From JACVRN01 sp036389255 (GTDB taxonomy: Bacteria > Acidobacteriota > Blastocatellia > Pyrinomonadales > Pyrinomonadaceae): a stretch of 64,000 bases of DNA. Where the stretch lies: NCBI GenBank assembly GCA_036389255.1, contig DASVQI010000023.1:1-64000 (forward strand), written 5' to 3'. The position numbers and the translations under genes were made by a program. Below the pieces are notes generated by a model. It saw only the letters and a program-made list of their open reading frames with translations. It was not told the DNA's origin and made no database searches. Shown piece after piece: positions 19,701-25,742 of the stretch (position 1 is the stretch's first letter; the number at the start of each line of letters is the position of its first letter).

Positions 19701-21460
19701 TAGCCCGGCAATTAGTGACGCGCGGAGCGAGCCTGTGGAATCTATACGGCCCCACGGAGACAACGATTTGGTCAGCAGCCGAAGAGATTCGCCCGCCGGA
19801 TGCGCATGTATCTCTGGGCTCTCCGATTGCGAACACTCAGCTTTATCTGCTCGACTCAAGGATGCGCCCGGTGCCGGTCGGCGTGGCCGGTGAGCTCTAC
19901 ATCGGAGGCGACGGGCTGGCGCGCGGCTATCTGAAGCAGCCTGCGTTGACAGCCGAGAGATTTGTCCCGCACCCGTTTGCCGAAACGGCAGGGGAAAGGT
20001 TGTACCGCACGGGCGACCTCGCTCGACGCACGTCGGACGGCAGGCTTGAGTTTCTGGGACGGCTGGACAGTCAGGTCAAGCTGCGCGGCTTCCGCATAGA
20101 GCTGGGTGAGATAGAAGCCTTGCTCAGTTCATGTCAGGGCGTGAGGCAGTGCGTCGTGGTCTTGCGCGGCGAGACTGCCGATACCGCTCAACTGGTAGCT
20201 TATCTGGTGCCGGAGAACGGCACGAAGCTTAGCAGTAGCGAATTACGCGGTGCTTTGGCTGCAAGGTTGCCGGAGTACATGATGCCTTCAGCGTTCGTGG
20301 AGATGGAGCGGCTTCCACTGACGCCGAACGGCAAAGTTGACCGCCGCTCTCTGCCCGCGCCCGACCGCTCTCAGGGCAGCCTAGCACCTGCTTACGTCGC
20401 CCCCAGAGATATTTGGGAACTGCAATTGACTCAGATATGGGAGAAAGTATTGAGCGCCCGGCCCATCGGCGTTACCAGCAATTTCTTTGAGCTAGGAGGC
20501 CACTCTTTGCTGGTGGTTCGTTTGATGGAATTTATCAAGGAGCGCTGGGAGAGAGAGATTCCTCTGGCAACCCTGTTTCAGTACCCGACCATAGAGAAGC
20601 TCGCGCGGCTCTTGCGCGACCGGGCAGAGGTATCGCAGTCTCCGCTCGTCTGTTTGCAGCCGGGCGGGTCTAAGCGCCCCTTCTTTTGTATTCACCCGAT
20701 AGGGGGAAGCGTCTTTCACTACGTTCCCTTAGCTTTTCATCTAGGAGAGGAGCAACCGCTCTACGGTTTACAGTCGCAGGGATTGGATGGCGACCTGCCG
20801 CCGCTCACGCGAATCGAAGAGATGGCTGCCAGCTATCTGGATGCTCTGCGGACAGTGCAGCCTGACGGCCCTTATCGTTTAGGCGGCTGGTCAATGGGCG
20901 GGATAATCGCATTCGAGATGGCGCAGCAGCTACAGGCCCGAGGCCAAGAGGTAGAGTTGCTAATCCTGATTGACTCTACTACGGAGGGCTTTCAGAAAAG
21001 CCTTGATTTAGATGACGAGTGGACAATCCTAACGGCCTTTGCCGAGACTCACGGGATACCTTTGGAGAATCTTGATATAGAGGAAGAGTCTCTGCGGCGG
21101 CTCGGTCTGGATGAGCTGCTGCCTCACGTCTTGGAAGAAGTCAGGGCTGCACAACTGATTCCCCCCGACATAGGAATCTCAAAGGTGCGACAGATACTGA
21201 AAGTGTTCCGCGCCAACATGAAAGCCATACAGAGCTACAGACCGCGCCCCCTGAATAACCGGGTGCGTCTCATATGGGCTGTTGACTCTTCCATAGCGCA
21301 GGACAAAGAGGATTCCACGCTCGGGTGGTCAGAGTTCGCAGAAGTCGAGGCAGTCCCGGTTCAGGGAAATCACTTCACCCTCTTGCGCGAGCCTCATGTG
21401 GAGAGCGTCGCGCAGCAGTTGAAAATCTGGTTGGAGCAGGTGCCGTCTCAAGATATTTGA
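7763..21460 (+). CDS. Four-module nonribosomal peptide synthetase, C-A-T x4 with terminal thioesterase
   Basis: A 4565-residue synthetase with a 40-residue linker then four C-A-T modules and a type I thioesterase. Approximate condensation motifs: HHIVTDGWS (177), HHIISDAWS (1245), HHIISDGWS (2316), HHIISDGWS (3382). Adenylation SGSTG cores lie near 655, 1724, 2798 and 3861. Carrier serines are about 1053, 2124, 3190 and 4248. The thioesterase has GWSMGG (S4377) and H4537. Pocket residues read by eye against GrsA are DARSLSLMTK, DGESIGTIVK, DAFWLGGTFK and DILQLGLIWK. The third fits valine and the fourth glycine; the first two have no assignment I trust. No epimerisation, methylation or MbtH domain is visible. 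ATG 7763 and ATG 7766 are both possible starts with weak ribosome binding sites. C domains 3 and 4 are nearly identical. Confidence 0.97.
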   Translation: MMNTQVDGKSLAEEKQRRFKLLLAQKGIVAPQAEPIGRRLKSTSAPLSFAQQRLWFLDKLEPGSAAYNLSVAVQLNGHFKLSVMERALSEIVRRHEVLRTTFREEEGQPLQVIHPARRLRLPVVDLTALSPSARDAEARRLANEEALRPFNLTSGPLMRACLLRLADEEYVALFTMHHIVTDGWSMGVLVHELATLYKAFSEGNPSPLPELRVQYADFAEWQREKLSGQSLDSELDYWKKQLSGSQPTLELPFDYPRPLVQSYHGAHLDLSLPAGLCAALRSRTQQEGCTLFMTLAAAFQALLYRYTGENDISIGFPVAGRSRPEVEPLIGFFLNTLVLRSKLDGAQPFSELLRQVKESAVGAQAHQDVPFELLVEHLQPERSLSHTPLFQVMFNMLNYAEESIALPELALKQFTALQHGSKFDLTLYAKEAGEFIHLMLVYNTDLFETSTIRQMLGHFQTLLEGIASEPERPISQLPLLSEPERRQLLLEWNDTRVDYPSPHSIQGLIEAQVAAAPQSVAVICGQESLSYLELDRRANQLAFRLQRHGVGPDVIVGVCLGRSIEMVVALLGILKAGGAFMQLDPAYPAERLAFMLEDTNVPIVLTQERLRDSLPPYRGEVLCLDDKEGESGAEYESSPGVVTQPEHLAYLFYTSGSTGKPKGVMTTQRGAVNFLRFLVHEYELSSADVILQMAALSFDASVRDILGPLTIGAQVVLLKDDVARDPQEWLKALKTQAVTCLLSVVPTMLNSLIETAADRHWVYDDLRLILCSGESLPLDTCRRARGVFGERLSIVNLYGPTECTMTQSFYHVGRVSQAQGAAPVGRPIANTDFYLLDKHYNLVPVGVAGEVYIGGDGLARGYLNRADLTAQMFVPHPFSPNPGMRLYRTGDRARYLRDGNIELLGRLDQQVKIRGQRVEPAEIEATLSKLEEIREAAVIAREEVPGEKYLVAYIVPAQAALNFQDVRKYLRERLPEYMIPAAFVEMERLPLTPNGKVDRRSLPAPDRSQGSLAPAYVAPRSPVEEVLANIWIELLGVDRAGRHDNFFELGGHSLLATRLVSRISATLLLDLPLRALFEHPTISQLAACIERELGGNSSRVVPQIVAAARNTPLPLSFAQQRLWFLDKLEPGSPLYNMPMALRLKGELNSTALEMALSEIVRRHEVLRTHFEAIDGQPLQLINPPSHLHIPLIDLSALPAPQREASVRQLANTEAALPFDLERAPLLRATLLRLSATEHVLLFTMHHIISDAWSMALLVREVASLYTAFIAGKPSPLRELPIQYADYAVWQREWLSGEVLDEQLQYWREQLDGAPTELSLPTDHPRPPVQSSRGATQRVVLGQGLSEELRELSRREGVTLFMTLLAGWSLLLGRYAAVEDVLVGTPIAGRTRAEVEDLIGFFVNTLVMRVRWESKWRVEELLKAVREVSLGGYSHQEVPFERLVEEMQVERSLSRSPLFQVAFVLQNAPVESLELPGLTLSGVEAEDDIAKFDMTLSLIESEGTLWGGVEYNADLFEATTIKRLIRHYETLLEGITAHPEQRLSQLSLLTAAERQQLLADWNNPTPIASNTCIHHLFEAQASHNPEQVAVVSMEGQQLSYGELNARANQAAHYFRRLCVGPETVVSILMERSIEMMVALLGVLKAGGAYLPLDPAYPQERVAFILEDSGSHLVLTQERLRDRLPDGCPAVVSLDAEWDAIARESVEDPKVPVAAENQAYVIYTSGSTGQPKGVVIQHSSLSSYIQAARIAYESKPSDRFLQFFSISFDGSAEEIYVCLTSGATLFFRTEEMLGSTAELMRNCQRWGVTVLSLPTAYWHEMTASLERERQALPSTVRLVIIGGERALPERLLSWQKLAGERVRLVHTYGPTEATIVATMCDLQDKPAGEALHEVPIGRAVRNAQTYVLDERLDPVPAGVPGQLYLGGECLARGYLNHPQLTAEKFIPDAFSRKPGARLYATGDRVRYLADGNLEFLGRFDQQVKVRGFRIELGEIEAVLTGHDSVHEAVVVAREDVPGNRVLVAYLVAQPGATLNVSQLRETLKERLAAYMIPSAFVEMERLPLTPSGKLNRRALPAPATGRADAGRDYVAPSTPTEEMLASIWAGVLNLENVSVQDNFFELGGHSLLATQLISRIRETFQVELPVRQLFEEPTVAGLARHVEFAKRDKQNLLPPAMKRVDRSLPLPLSFAQQRLWFISQLHPLSPLYNLPLALHLRGNLNLSALTQTFSHLVSRHESLRTTFTSTGAEPRQLIHPPQPCHIPLIDLSHLPEQVRAALASSLLKAAASDPFDLSTGPLLRVLLLRLSPEEHALLLVMHHIISDGWSLGVMVREVSRMYESYVAGEIPQFEELQIQYADYAVWQREWLSGEVLERELEYWREQLRGSSGVLEVMGDRVRPAVISHRGGVEEIEISVEEVEGLRRVSRGEAVTMFMLLLAAWQALLFRYSGQTDIVVGADVANRNRKETEGLIGFFVNMLVLRANLSGEPTFREFLKQIRDVCLEAYAHQDMPFEKLVEELQPERSLSRTPLFQAVFVLQNAPVGALTLPGLQLSPVSYGNDNEGRTAKFDLLLSMQETAGGLSGSLEYSTDLFDATTIRRMVSHLQNLLTAVLEDIEQRVSMMPLLSEAERRQLLFDWNDTQTAYPAGSCIQHLFEEQAAQTPHATALVSGDEQMSYDELNRRANQLAHYLQSIGVGQEITVGLCVERSIEMVVALLGILKASGAYVPLDPTYPLERLSFMIEDAAISVLITQERLLDLLPVHWSQVVCLDTDWPEIARHATDNPQSSMTAENLAYLMYTSGSTGQPKGVSVTHRNVVRLVKETNYATFGPAEVFLQLAPISFDASTFEIWGSLLHGAKLVLMPAGVPTLEELGGALRSYGVTTLWLTAGLFHLMVDERLEDLSGVRQLLAGGDALSASHVRRKLLEGGDGALINGYGPTESTTFACCYEMTSSSRIKESVPIGRPIANTEVYVLDKVMQPAPVGVPGELYIGGDGLARGYHERPQLTAERFLPHPFSREAGARLYRTGDRVRYLTDGRLEFLGRLDSQVKLRGFRIELGEIEAVLNARSGVREAVVNVLEEEGRDKRLIAYVVADEEAVLKPGDLRRHLQERLPDYMIPSAFVLLDSLPLTPNGKVDRRALPAPDQSSDDAQNELVETRTPTEDILASIWSEVLRIAHVGLHDDFFELGGHSLLATQVISRVRAAFGVEIALRQLFEQPNVAGLASVIEQALRLEKGVQPPAMKRVDRSLPLPLSFAQQRLWFISQLHPLSPLYNLPLALHLRGHLDLPALSQTFSHLVSRHESLRTTFTSIGAEPVQLIHPPQPCHIPLIDLSHLPEQVRAALASSLLKAAAADPFDLSTGPLLRVLLLRLSPEEHALLLVMHHIISDGWSLGVMVREVSRMYESYVAGEVPQFEELQIQYADYAVWQREWLSGEVLERELEYWREQLRGSSGVLEVMGDRVRPAVISHRGGVEEIEISVEEVEGLRRVSRGEAVTMFMLLLAAWQALLFRYSGDSDVPVGTPIANRNRKETEGLIGFFVNTLVIRSRISGEMRFTELLKQVRDTALGAYAHQDMPFEKLVEELQPERSLSHEPLFQVMFVLQNAPVGALRLPGLQLSPVQGEIGGGTAKFDLTLEMQETAEGLSGSLEYSTDIFESTTIKRMIGHFLRLLESIVADRQQPLSEIPLLSDAERRQVLAGWNQTATGYTRETCLHQLFEAQVKRTPDALAIAMNGHELTYAELNARAHRLALYLQGLGVGPDVLVGICVERSLKMVVGLLGILKAGGAYVPLDPAYPKERLALMLEDSGTAVLLTEERLLDLLPEHKAQVVCLDDRLETDAGTLLPDHPVEADNLAYVIYTSGSTGRPKGVQISHRAVVNFLCSMQREPGINASDRLLAVTSLSFDIAALELYLPLTVGAGVIIADRAVSADGVRLQETLRSCAATIMQATPATWRILLEAGWEGEAGLKILCGGEALPTDLARQLVTRGASLWNLYGPTETTIWSAAEEIRPPDAHVSLGSPIANTQLYLLDSRMRPVPVGVAGELYIGGDGLARGYLKQPALTAERFVPHPFAETAGERLYRTGDLARRTSDGRLEFLGRLDSQVKLRGFRIELGEIEALLSSCQGVRQCVVVLRGETADTAQLVAYLVPENGTKLSSSELRGALAARLPEYMMPSAFVEMERLPLTPNGKVDRRSLPAPDRSQGSLAPAYVAPRDIWELQLTQIWEKVLSARPIGVTSNFFELGGHSLLVVRLMEFIKERWEREIPLATLFQYPTIEKLARLLRDRAEVSQSPLVCLQPGGSKRPFFCIHPIGGSVFHYVPLAFHLGEEQPLYGLQSQGLDGDLPPLTRIEEMAASYLDALRTVQPDGPYRLGGWSMGGIIAFEMAQQLQARGQEVELLILIDSTTEGFQKSLDLDDEWTILTAFAETHGIPLENLDIEEESLRRLGLDELLPHVLEEVRAAQLIPPDIGISKVRQILKVFRANMKAIQSYRPRPLNNRVRLIWAVDSSIAQDKEDSTLGWSEFAEVEAVPVQGNHFTLLREPHVESVAQQLKIWLEQVPSQDI
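14279..15103 (+). repeat. Condensation domain repeat, copy 1 (module 3)
   Basis: This stretch is nearly identical to 17477-18301 with a constant offset of 3198 bp, and differs by scattered single bases. It covers the end of the carrier linker (PPAMKRVDRS) and about the first two thirds of the C domain. It stops abruptly at LLFRYSG, where the two copies diverge. Confidence 0.9.
17477..18301 (+). repeat. Condensation domain repeat, copy 2 (module 4)
   Basis: Second copy of the module 3 C-domain repeat. The offset is a whole number of codons (1066), so the reading frame is the same. The match is high at the nucleotide level, including silent positions, which points to recent duplication or gene conversion. 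Confidence 0.9.
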
Positions 21461-21516
21461 GCGCGGCTCGGCTTCCCGCACACTCTCCGTCAAATGGCTG
21501 CCGGATTTGATTTGTT

Positions 21517-22260
21517 ATGACAAGCAGCAAAGAGAAACAGTCTAGACCCATTCTGGGAATTATCGGCGGGCTTGGCCCTCTGGCCTCCTCGGAGTTCCTG
21601 AAGACGATTTACGAGTACACTCTGAATCAACAGGAGCAGGGTGCGCCCTTCGTCATGATGTATTCCGACCCGAGTTTTCCTGACCGTACCGAAGCTCTCT
21701 TGAACGGGCAAACAGACCTCATGCTCGCGGAGCTGCTGCGAGCCCTAGAGCGTCTGAATGACCTCGGAGCCTCGAAATTCGTCATCTGTTGCGTGACCAT
21801 GCACCACCTGTTGCCGCGTCTGCCCGCCCGCTTCAGGACACGCCTGCTCTCGCTGCTAGACATCATTTTCGCGGAGGTCTTGCTGAGCGGGAAGAAGCAC
21901 CTGCTGCTGTGTTCGAGCGGGACACGCCAGCTACAGATATTCCAGAACCACGACCTGTGGAAGCATGCTCATGACTACTTTGTGTTACCGGAAGAGCAAG
22001 ACCAGAAGGCCGTTCATGAGTTGATATATCAGATTAAGAGGAACTATGAGGTCGCAGGGCTGGCTCCGGCAGTCGAAGCGCTGCTGGCTAAATACAAAGT
22101 CAGCCACTTCGTCGCAGGCTGCACCGAATTTCACCTGCTCGCAAAGTATTTCGCCCGCGCCGCAGATGAGGGCCGCAGAGGTTGCCGTTGCCTTGACCCA
22201 TTGACGATAATTGCGAAAAGGATGGCCGAAGATAAAATACCTTCACTTCTAAGGAGTTGA
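21517..22260 (+). CDS. Aspartate/glutamate racemase family protein
   Basis: A 247-residue two-cysteine racemase of the Asp/Glu/hydantoin family. It has the N-terminal IIGGLGPLAS motif, a first catalytic cysteine at C92 in CCVTMHH (the usual CNTxH has its Asn changed to Val), and a second at C202 in AGCTEFHLL. It starts 56 bases after the NRPS and its stop overlaps the start of htpG. The synthetase has no epimerisation domain, so a dedicated racemase could supply a D-amino acid. Alternatively it supplies D-Glu or D-Asp for the cell wall. The Asn-to-Val change may alter substrate choice. Confidence 0.85.
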   Translation: MTSSKEKQSRPILGIIGGLGPLASSEFLKTIYEYTLNQQEQGAPFVMMYSDPSFPDRTEALLNGQTDLMLAELLRALERLNDLGASKFVICCVTMHHLLPRLPARFRTRLLSLLDIIFAEVLLSGKKHLLLCSSGTRQLQIFQNHDLWKHAHDYFVLPEEQDQKAVHELIYQIKRNYEVAGLAPAVEALLAKYKVSHFVAGCTEFHLLAKYFARAADEGRRGCRCLDPLTIIAKRMAEDKIPSLLRS

Positions 22261-24206
22261 TGATGACTGGCACGGTTGCACAGGAAGAAGCATATCAATT
22301 TCAAGCCGAGACTAAACATCTGCTTGAGCTCATGATTCATTCGCTTTACACCAACAAAGAGATTTTCCTGCGCGAATTAATCTCAAACGCATCGGACGCT
22401 CTTGACCGCCTGCGCTTTGAATCACTGGCTCGACCGGAGTTGCTTGAGGGCAGCGACAAGCTTGAGATACGAATCGAAACCGACCGCCATAACAGAACGC
22501 TGACGATTAGCGACAACGGCATAGGCATGAGCCGCGAAGAGGTTATCAGCAATATTGGCACGATTGCTCAATCGGGGACGCGGCAATTGCGCGAGAAGTT
22601 GCTGGAAGGTGCCTCCGATGCAAGGCTTGGCGAACTGATAGGCCAGTTTGGGGTCGGCTTCTATTCCTCTTTCATGGTTGCGGACAGAGTGACGCTGATT
22701 ACCAAGCGCGCGGGCGAAGAGACGGCTACTCGTTGGGAGTCTACCGGCGACGGTCAGTACACGGTCGCGCCTGCCGACAAAGACGGATGCGGAACCTCAA
22801 TTACGCTGCACCTCAAAGCGCACGACCCGGAGCATGGGATTGAAGACTTTACCGACAAGTGGATTATCTCGCGCATCGTTAAGCGATACTCGGATTTTGT
22901 GAGCTATCCGATTATTTACAAGGGGCAGCAAGAAGAGGAGGCAACGGAGCAGGGAAGCCAGCCGCCCACCATAGTTGTCGAAGAGAAGACACTCAATTCG
23001 ATGAAACCCATCTGGGCGCGCCCCTCTTCAGAGGTGTCCGAAGACCAGTACGTAGAGTTTTACCAACATCTCTTTCACGATTCGGAAAAGCCTTTGCTGA
23101 CTATCACCGCAAGGGCCGAAGGGAGAGTCGAGTATCAGGCGGTCGTCTTTATTCCGGCTACAGCACCTTATGACCTTTACTATCACGCGGCTGAAGTAGG
23201 ACTCCGGCTTTATGCCAAAGGGGTGCTGATTATGGAGAATTGCGAGGACTTGCTGCCGCGCTATCTCAGATTCGTCAAAGGAATCGTGGATTCGTCTGAC
23301 CTGCCACTGAATATCTCGCGCCAGATGTTGCAACAGGAGAGACAGGTCGGACAGATTCGCAAGTGGCTGACGAAAAAGATTCTGGACGGTTTGCAGAACA
23401 CGTTTGCTAACGAGCCGGAGAAGTATTTGAGCTTCTGGGAACATTTTGGCCGGGCGCTCAAGGAAGGTGTAAGCTCCGACTTCGACTATAAAGACAAGAT
23501 TGTTTCACTGCTGCTGTTTCCCTCTTCGCACAGCGCGGAGCAGCCCACCACGCTCAAAGATTACGTCGAGCGCATGAAACCCGAGCAGCGTGAAATCTTC
23601 TACTTGACCGGCGCTTCACGCAGTGTCGTCGAAAATTCGCCGCACCTAGAAGCTTTTCTTGGGAAAGGATACGAGGTGCTGTATCTGGTTGACCCGGTGG
23701 ACGAGTTGCTGGTTCAGTTCCTGACAGAGTTTGAAGGCAAAAAACTCAAGTCAATAGGCAAAGGCAGCGTCAGGCTAGGCAGTGAGGAAGAGAGCGAACA
23801 GGCCGAAAAAGAGTTGAAGCAGAAAGAGGAAGAGGCTGCGGAGCTCTTGCAGTATCTACAACAGAGCCTTGACCAGTACATCAAAGAGGTACGGCTGACT
23901 AATCGGCTGACTGCCTCACCCGTCTGTCTTGTCGGTTCCGAGCTTGACTACAGCCCGCAGATGGAGCGCTTGCTGCAAATGGGCCAGCATGGTCGTCCAA
24001 AGCAGCGCCGGATTATGGAGCTGAATCCGCAGCACGAGATATTCAACAAGTTGCAGGAACGTTTCCGCCGCCAGCGCGACGACGCCTTACTGAAGGATTA
24101 TGCGGAATTACTCTTAGGCTATGCGTTACTCGCGGAGGGCTCGGAGCTGCCCGACCCCGTCAGGTTTAATCAACTGGTCGCAGGGCTCATCACGCAGACG
24201 CTTTAG
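22260..24206 (+). CDS. htpG: Molecular chaperone HtpG (bacterial Hsp90)
   Basis: A roughly 648-residue Hsp90. The GHKL ATPase domain has ELISNASDALDRLR, DNGIGMS and IGQFGVGFYSSFMVAD, followed by the middle domain (GVLIMENCEDLLPRYLRFVKGIVDSSDLPLNISREMLQ-like block) and a C-terminal dimerisation domain. AAGGAG at 22251-22256 supports ATG 22260 or 22263; the upstream TTG at 22257 is too close. The start overlaps the racemase stop (TGATG), so the two genes are translationally coupled. HtpG is known to be needed for albicidin and colibactin production elsewhere, so a role in folding the megasynthetase is plausible but inferred. Confidence 0.96.
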   Translation: MMTGTVAQEEAYQFQAETKHLLELMIHSLYTNKEIFLRELISNASDALDRLRFESLARPELLEGSDKLEIRIETDRHNRTLTISDNGIGMSREEVISNIGTIAQSGTRQLREKLLEGASDARLGELIGQFGVGFYSSFMVADRVTLITKRAGEETATRWESTGDGQYTVAPADKDGCGTSITLHLKAHDPEHGIEDFTDKWIISRIVKRYSDFVSYPIIYKGQQEEEATEQGSQPPTIVVEEKTLNSMKPIWARPSSEVSEDQYVEFYQHLFHDSEKPLLTITARAEGRVEYQAVVFIPATAPYDLYYHAAEVGLRLYAKGVLIMENCEDLLPRYLRFVKGIVDSSDLPLNISRQMLQQERQVGQIRKWLTKKILDGLQNTFANEPEKYLSFWEHFGRALKEGVSSDFDYKDKIVSLLLFPSSHSAEQPTTLKDYVERMKPEQREIFYLTGASRSVVENSPHLEAFLGKGYEVLYLVDPVDELLVQFLTEFEGKKLKSIGKGSVRLGSEEESEQAEKELKQKEEEAAELLQYLQQSLDQYIKEVRLTNRLTASPVCLVGSELDYSPQMERLLQMGQHGRPKQRRIMELNPQHEIFNKLQERFRRQRDDALLKDYAELLLGYALLAEGSELPDPVRFNQLVAGLITQTL

Positions 24207-24306
24207 CGGCCTGTACAGCAATGACAATTAATCCACTCCGTTGCTGCCGCTCTGCGTAGATGGGCGGCGATGCGAAGCGATAGAACATTCGCTAGAAAGG
24301 GAAGAC

Positions 24307-25353
24307 ATGAAAATCAATCGCTCACGAAAACAAACAACATTCTCAACCCTGCTCATGTTATTCGGCGTGCTCTGCTTTCAAGGAGAGATGAGAACCGCAG
24401 GCTTGAGTCCCTTACAGGTCGGCATGGCACAGTCAGTATCCAAACCGCAGCAGTCGCCGCCCGCCAGCCCGCAGCCTCCCGATTTGGTTAACTTCGGTGA
24501 GCCCGATAAAAACCGAGCATGGACTTTGCGGCTGCGTGACAACGGGAACCTGACGGAGGTGCATGTTCTGGGAGAGATTCGCTTTACCGGCGACTACAGG
24601 GATATTCAAAGCATCTCCCGCAACGGCTACTTTCGTCTGGAAGAGCAGCGCGGGACTACCAAGCGCTCCTATGACGTGCGCCCCGATAGCAACGGGCAGT
24701 TGATTACCGTCTACGAGGTGCAGGGGCAGAAGCGCTCTCTGGATGCTGAAGCCCGGGCATGGTTCGGAGACACATTGCTTGAGATTGTCAGACAGAATGC
24801 GCTCGACGTTGCCGTGCGCACTCAGAATCTTCTACGCTCCGGCGGTGTCGGTGCGGTGCTCAATGAGATAACGCGGATTAATAATGACTATGCTAAAAGC
24901 CGCTACTTTGATGAGCTGGTCAGGAGCGGCAGGCTCGATTCGGCAATGCTGACAGAGGTGGAGCGGCAGTTGGCGCGTGAGGTCAAGAATGATTACTACA
25001 AGGCCAGAGTTTTCGTCACCATTGCCGAACTCTATCTGGAAACGGACGCGAACCTGCCCGCTTTCTTTGAGACTGTCAGGACAATAGGCAACGACTACTA
25101 CTGGGCGCGTGTGCTTGATGCTGTCCTCACGAGAGACAAGCTGAGCCGCGCAGCACTGGTCGGAACGCTCAAATCGGCGGCGAGCATCTCATCTGATTAT
25201 GAGAAAGCGCGCGTGATGCTCAAAGTCGCTGCCAACGTTACTCAGGATGGTTCTCTGCGTGCATCCCTGCTTGACGCGGCCAAGACAATCAACTCTGAAT
25301 ACGAGCGCAATCGTGTTCTGGCGGCTATAGCCACTCAAGACAATCGTAACTAA
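24307..25353 (+). CDS. Secreted repeat protein with SDYEKARVL-type helical repeats
   Basis: A 348-residue protein with a hydrophobic N-terminal segment (TLLMLFGVLCF) and a proline-rich stretch, consistent with export. The C-terminal half has about five helical repeats, each built around N/S-D-Y-x-K-A/S-R-V/Y: NNDYAKSRY, KNDYYKARV, GNDYYWARV, SSDYEKARV, NSEYERNRV. Spacing is about 30-36 residues. Such repeats occur in acidobacterial envelope proteins, often beside BlaR1/M56 peptidase domains, which are absent here. AAGG at 24297-24300 supports ATG 24307. Function unknown. It may belong to the htpG transcript (100-base gap). Confidence 0.75.
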   Translation: MKINRSRKQTTFSTLLMLFGVLCFQGEMRTAGLSPLQVGMAQSVSKPQQSPPASPQPPDLVNFGEPDKNRAWTLRLRDNGNLTEVHVLGEIRFTGDYRDIQSISRNGYFRLEEQRGTTKRSYDVRPDSNGQLITVYEVQGQKRSLDAEARAWFGDTLLEIVRQNALDVAVRTQNLLRSGGVGAVLNEITRINNDYAKSRYFDELVRSGRLDSAMLTEVERQLAREVKNDYYKARVFVTIAELYLETDANLPAFFETVRTIGNDYYWARVLDAVLTRDKLSRAALVGTLKSAASISSDYEKARVMLKVAANVTQDGSLRASLLDAAKTINSEYERNRVLAAIATQDNRN

Positions 25354-25742
25354 CCTCCGCCCGGCTTACGGAAAACAGACAGCGCCCTTCTTACGAGCAC
25401 GGCACCGGAGAGAGGCTAGCCTCTTTCGCGCTGCTTCTTCGTGCGAGTTAGCAGTTGATTCCGATTTTCCCTTGTCGCCCGACACGTTTGAGTCGGATAC
25501 AGAGCCGTCCTCGCGCTTCACATTTAACTAATTGCTCCGCGCCGCCGGCATTTAATCTAGTTCCTTCAGCCGGACTGCGCCTAACATATTGATGCCGCGC
25601 AAGTCGGCCGCGCACCACACAAATCTTTACCTGATTTCACAGACCGTCACGTTTAGCTCAAGCGCAATCAGACCACTGATGACAACTGAATGACGCCATC
25701 GGGTGTTGTGCAGGCTTTAGCGCTGGCGGATTAGAGGGCCGG
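25354..25742 (+). other. Intergenic region before the aspartate kinase gene
   Basis: These 389 bases contain no credible open frame on either strand and no strong terminator hairpin. They probably hold the end of the NRPS locus transcript and the promoter for the aspartate kinase operon, but I could not place either. Confidence 0.45.

Noticed and set aside
7763..21460. Repeated motifs along the NRPS as a CRISPR or tandem repeat array
   Set aside because: The repeats are conserved protein domains about 3.2 kb apart, in frame, not short spaced repeats.
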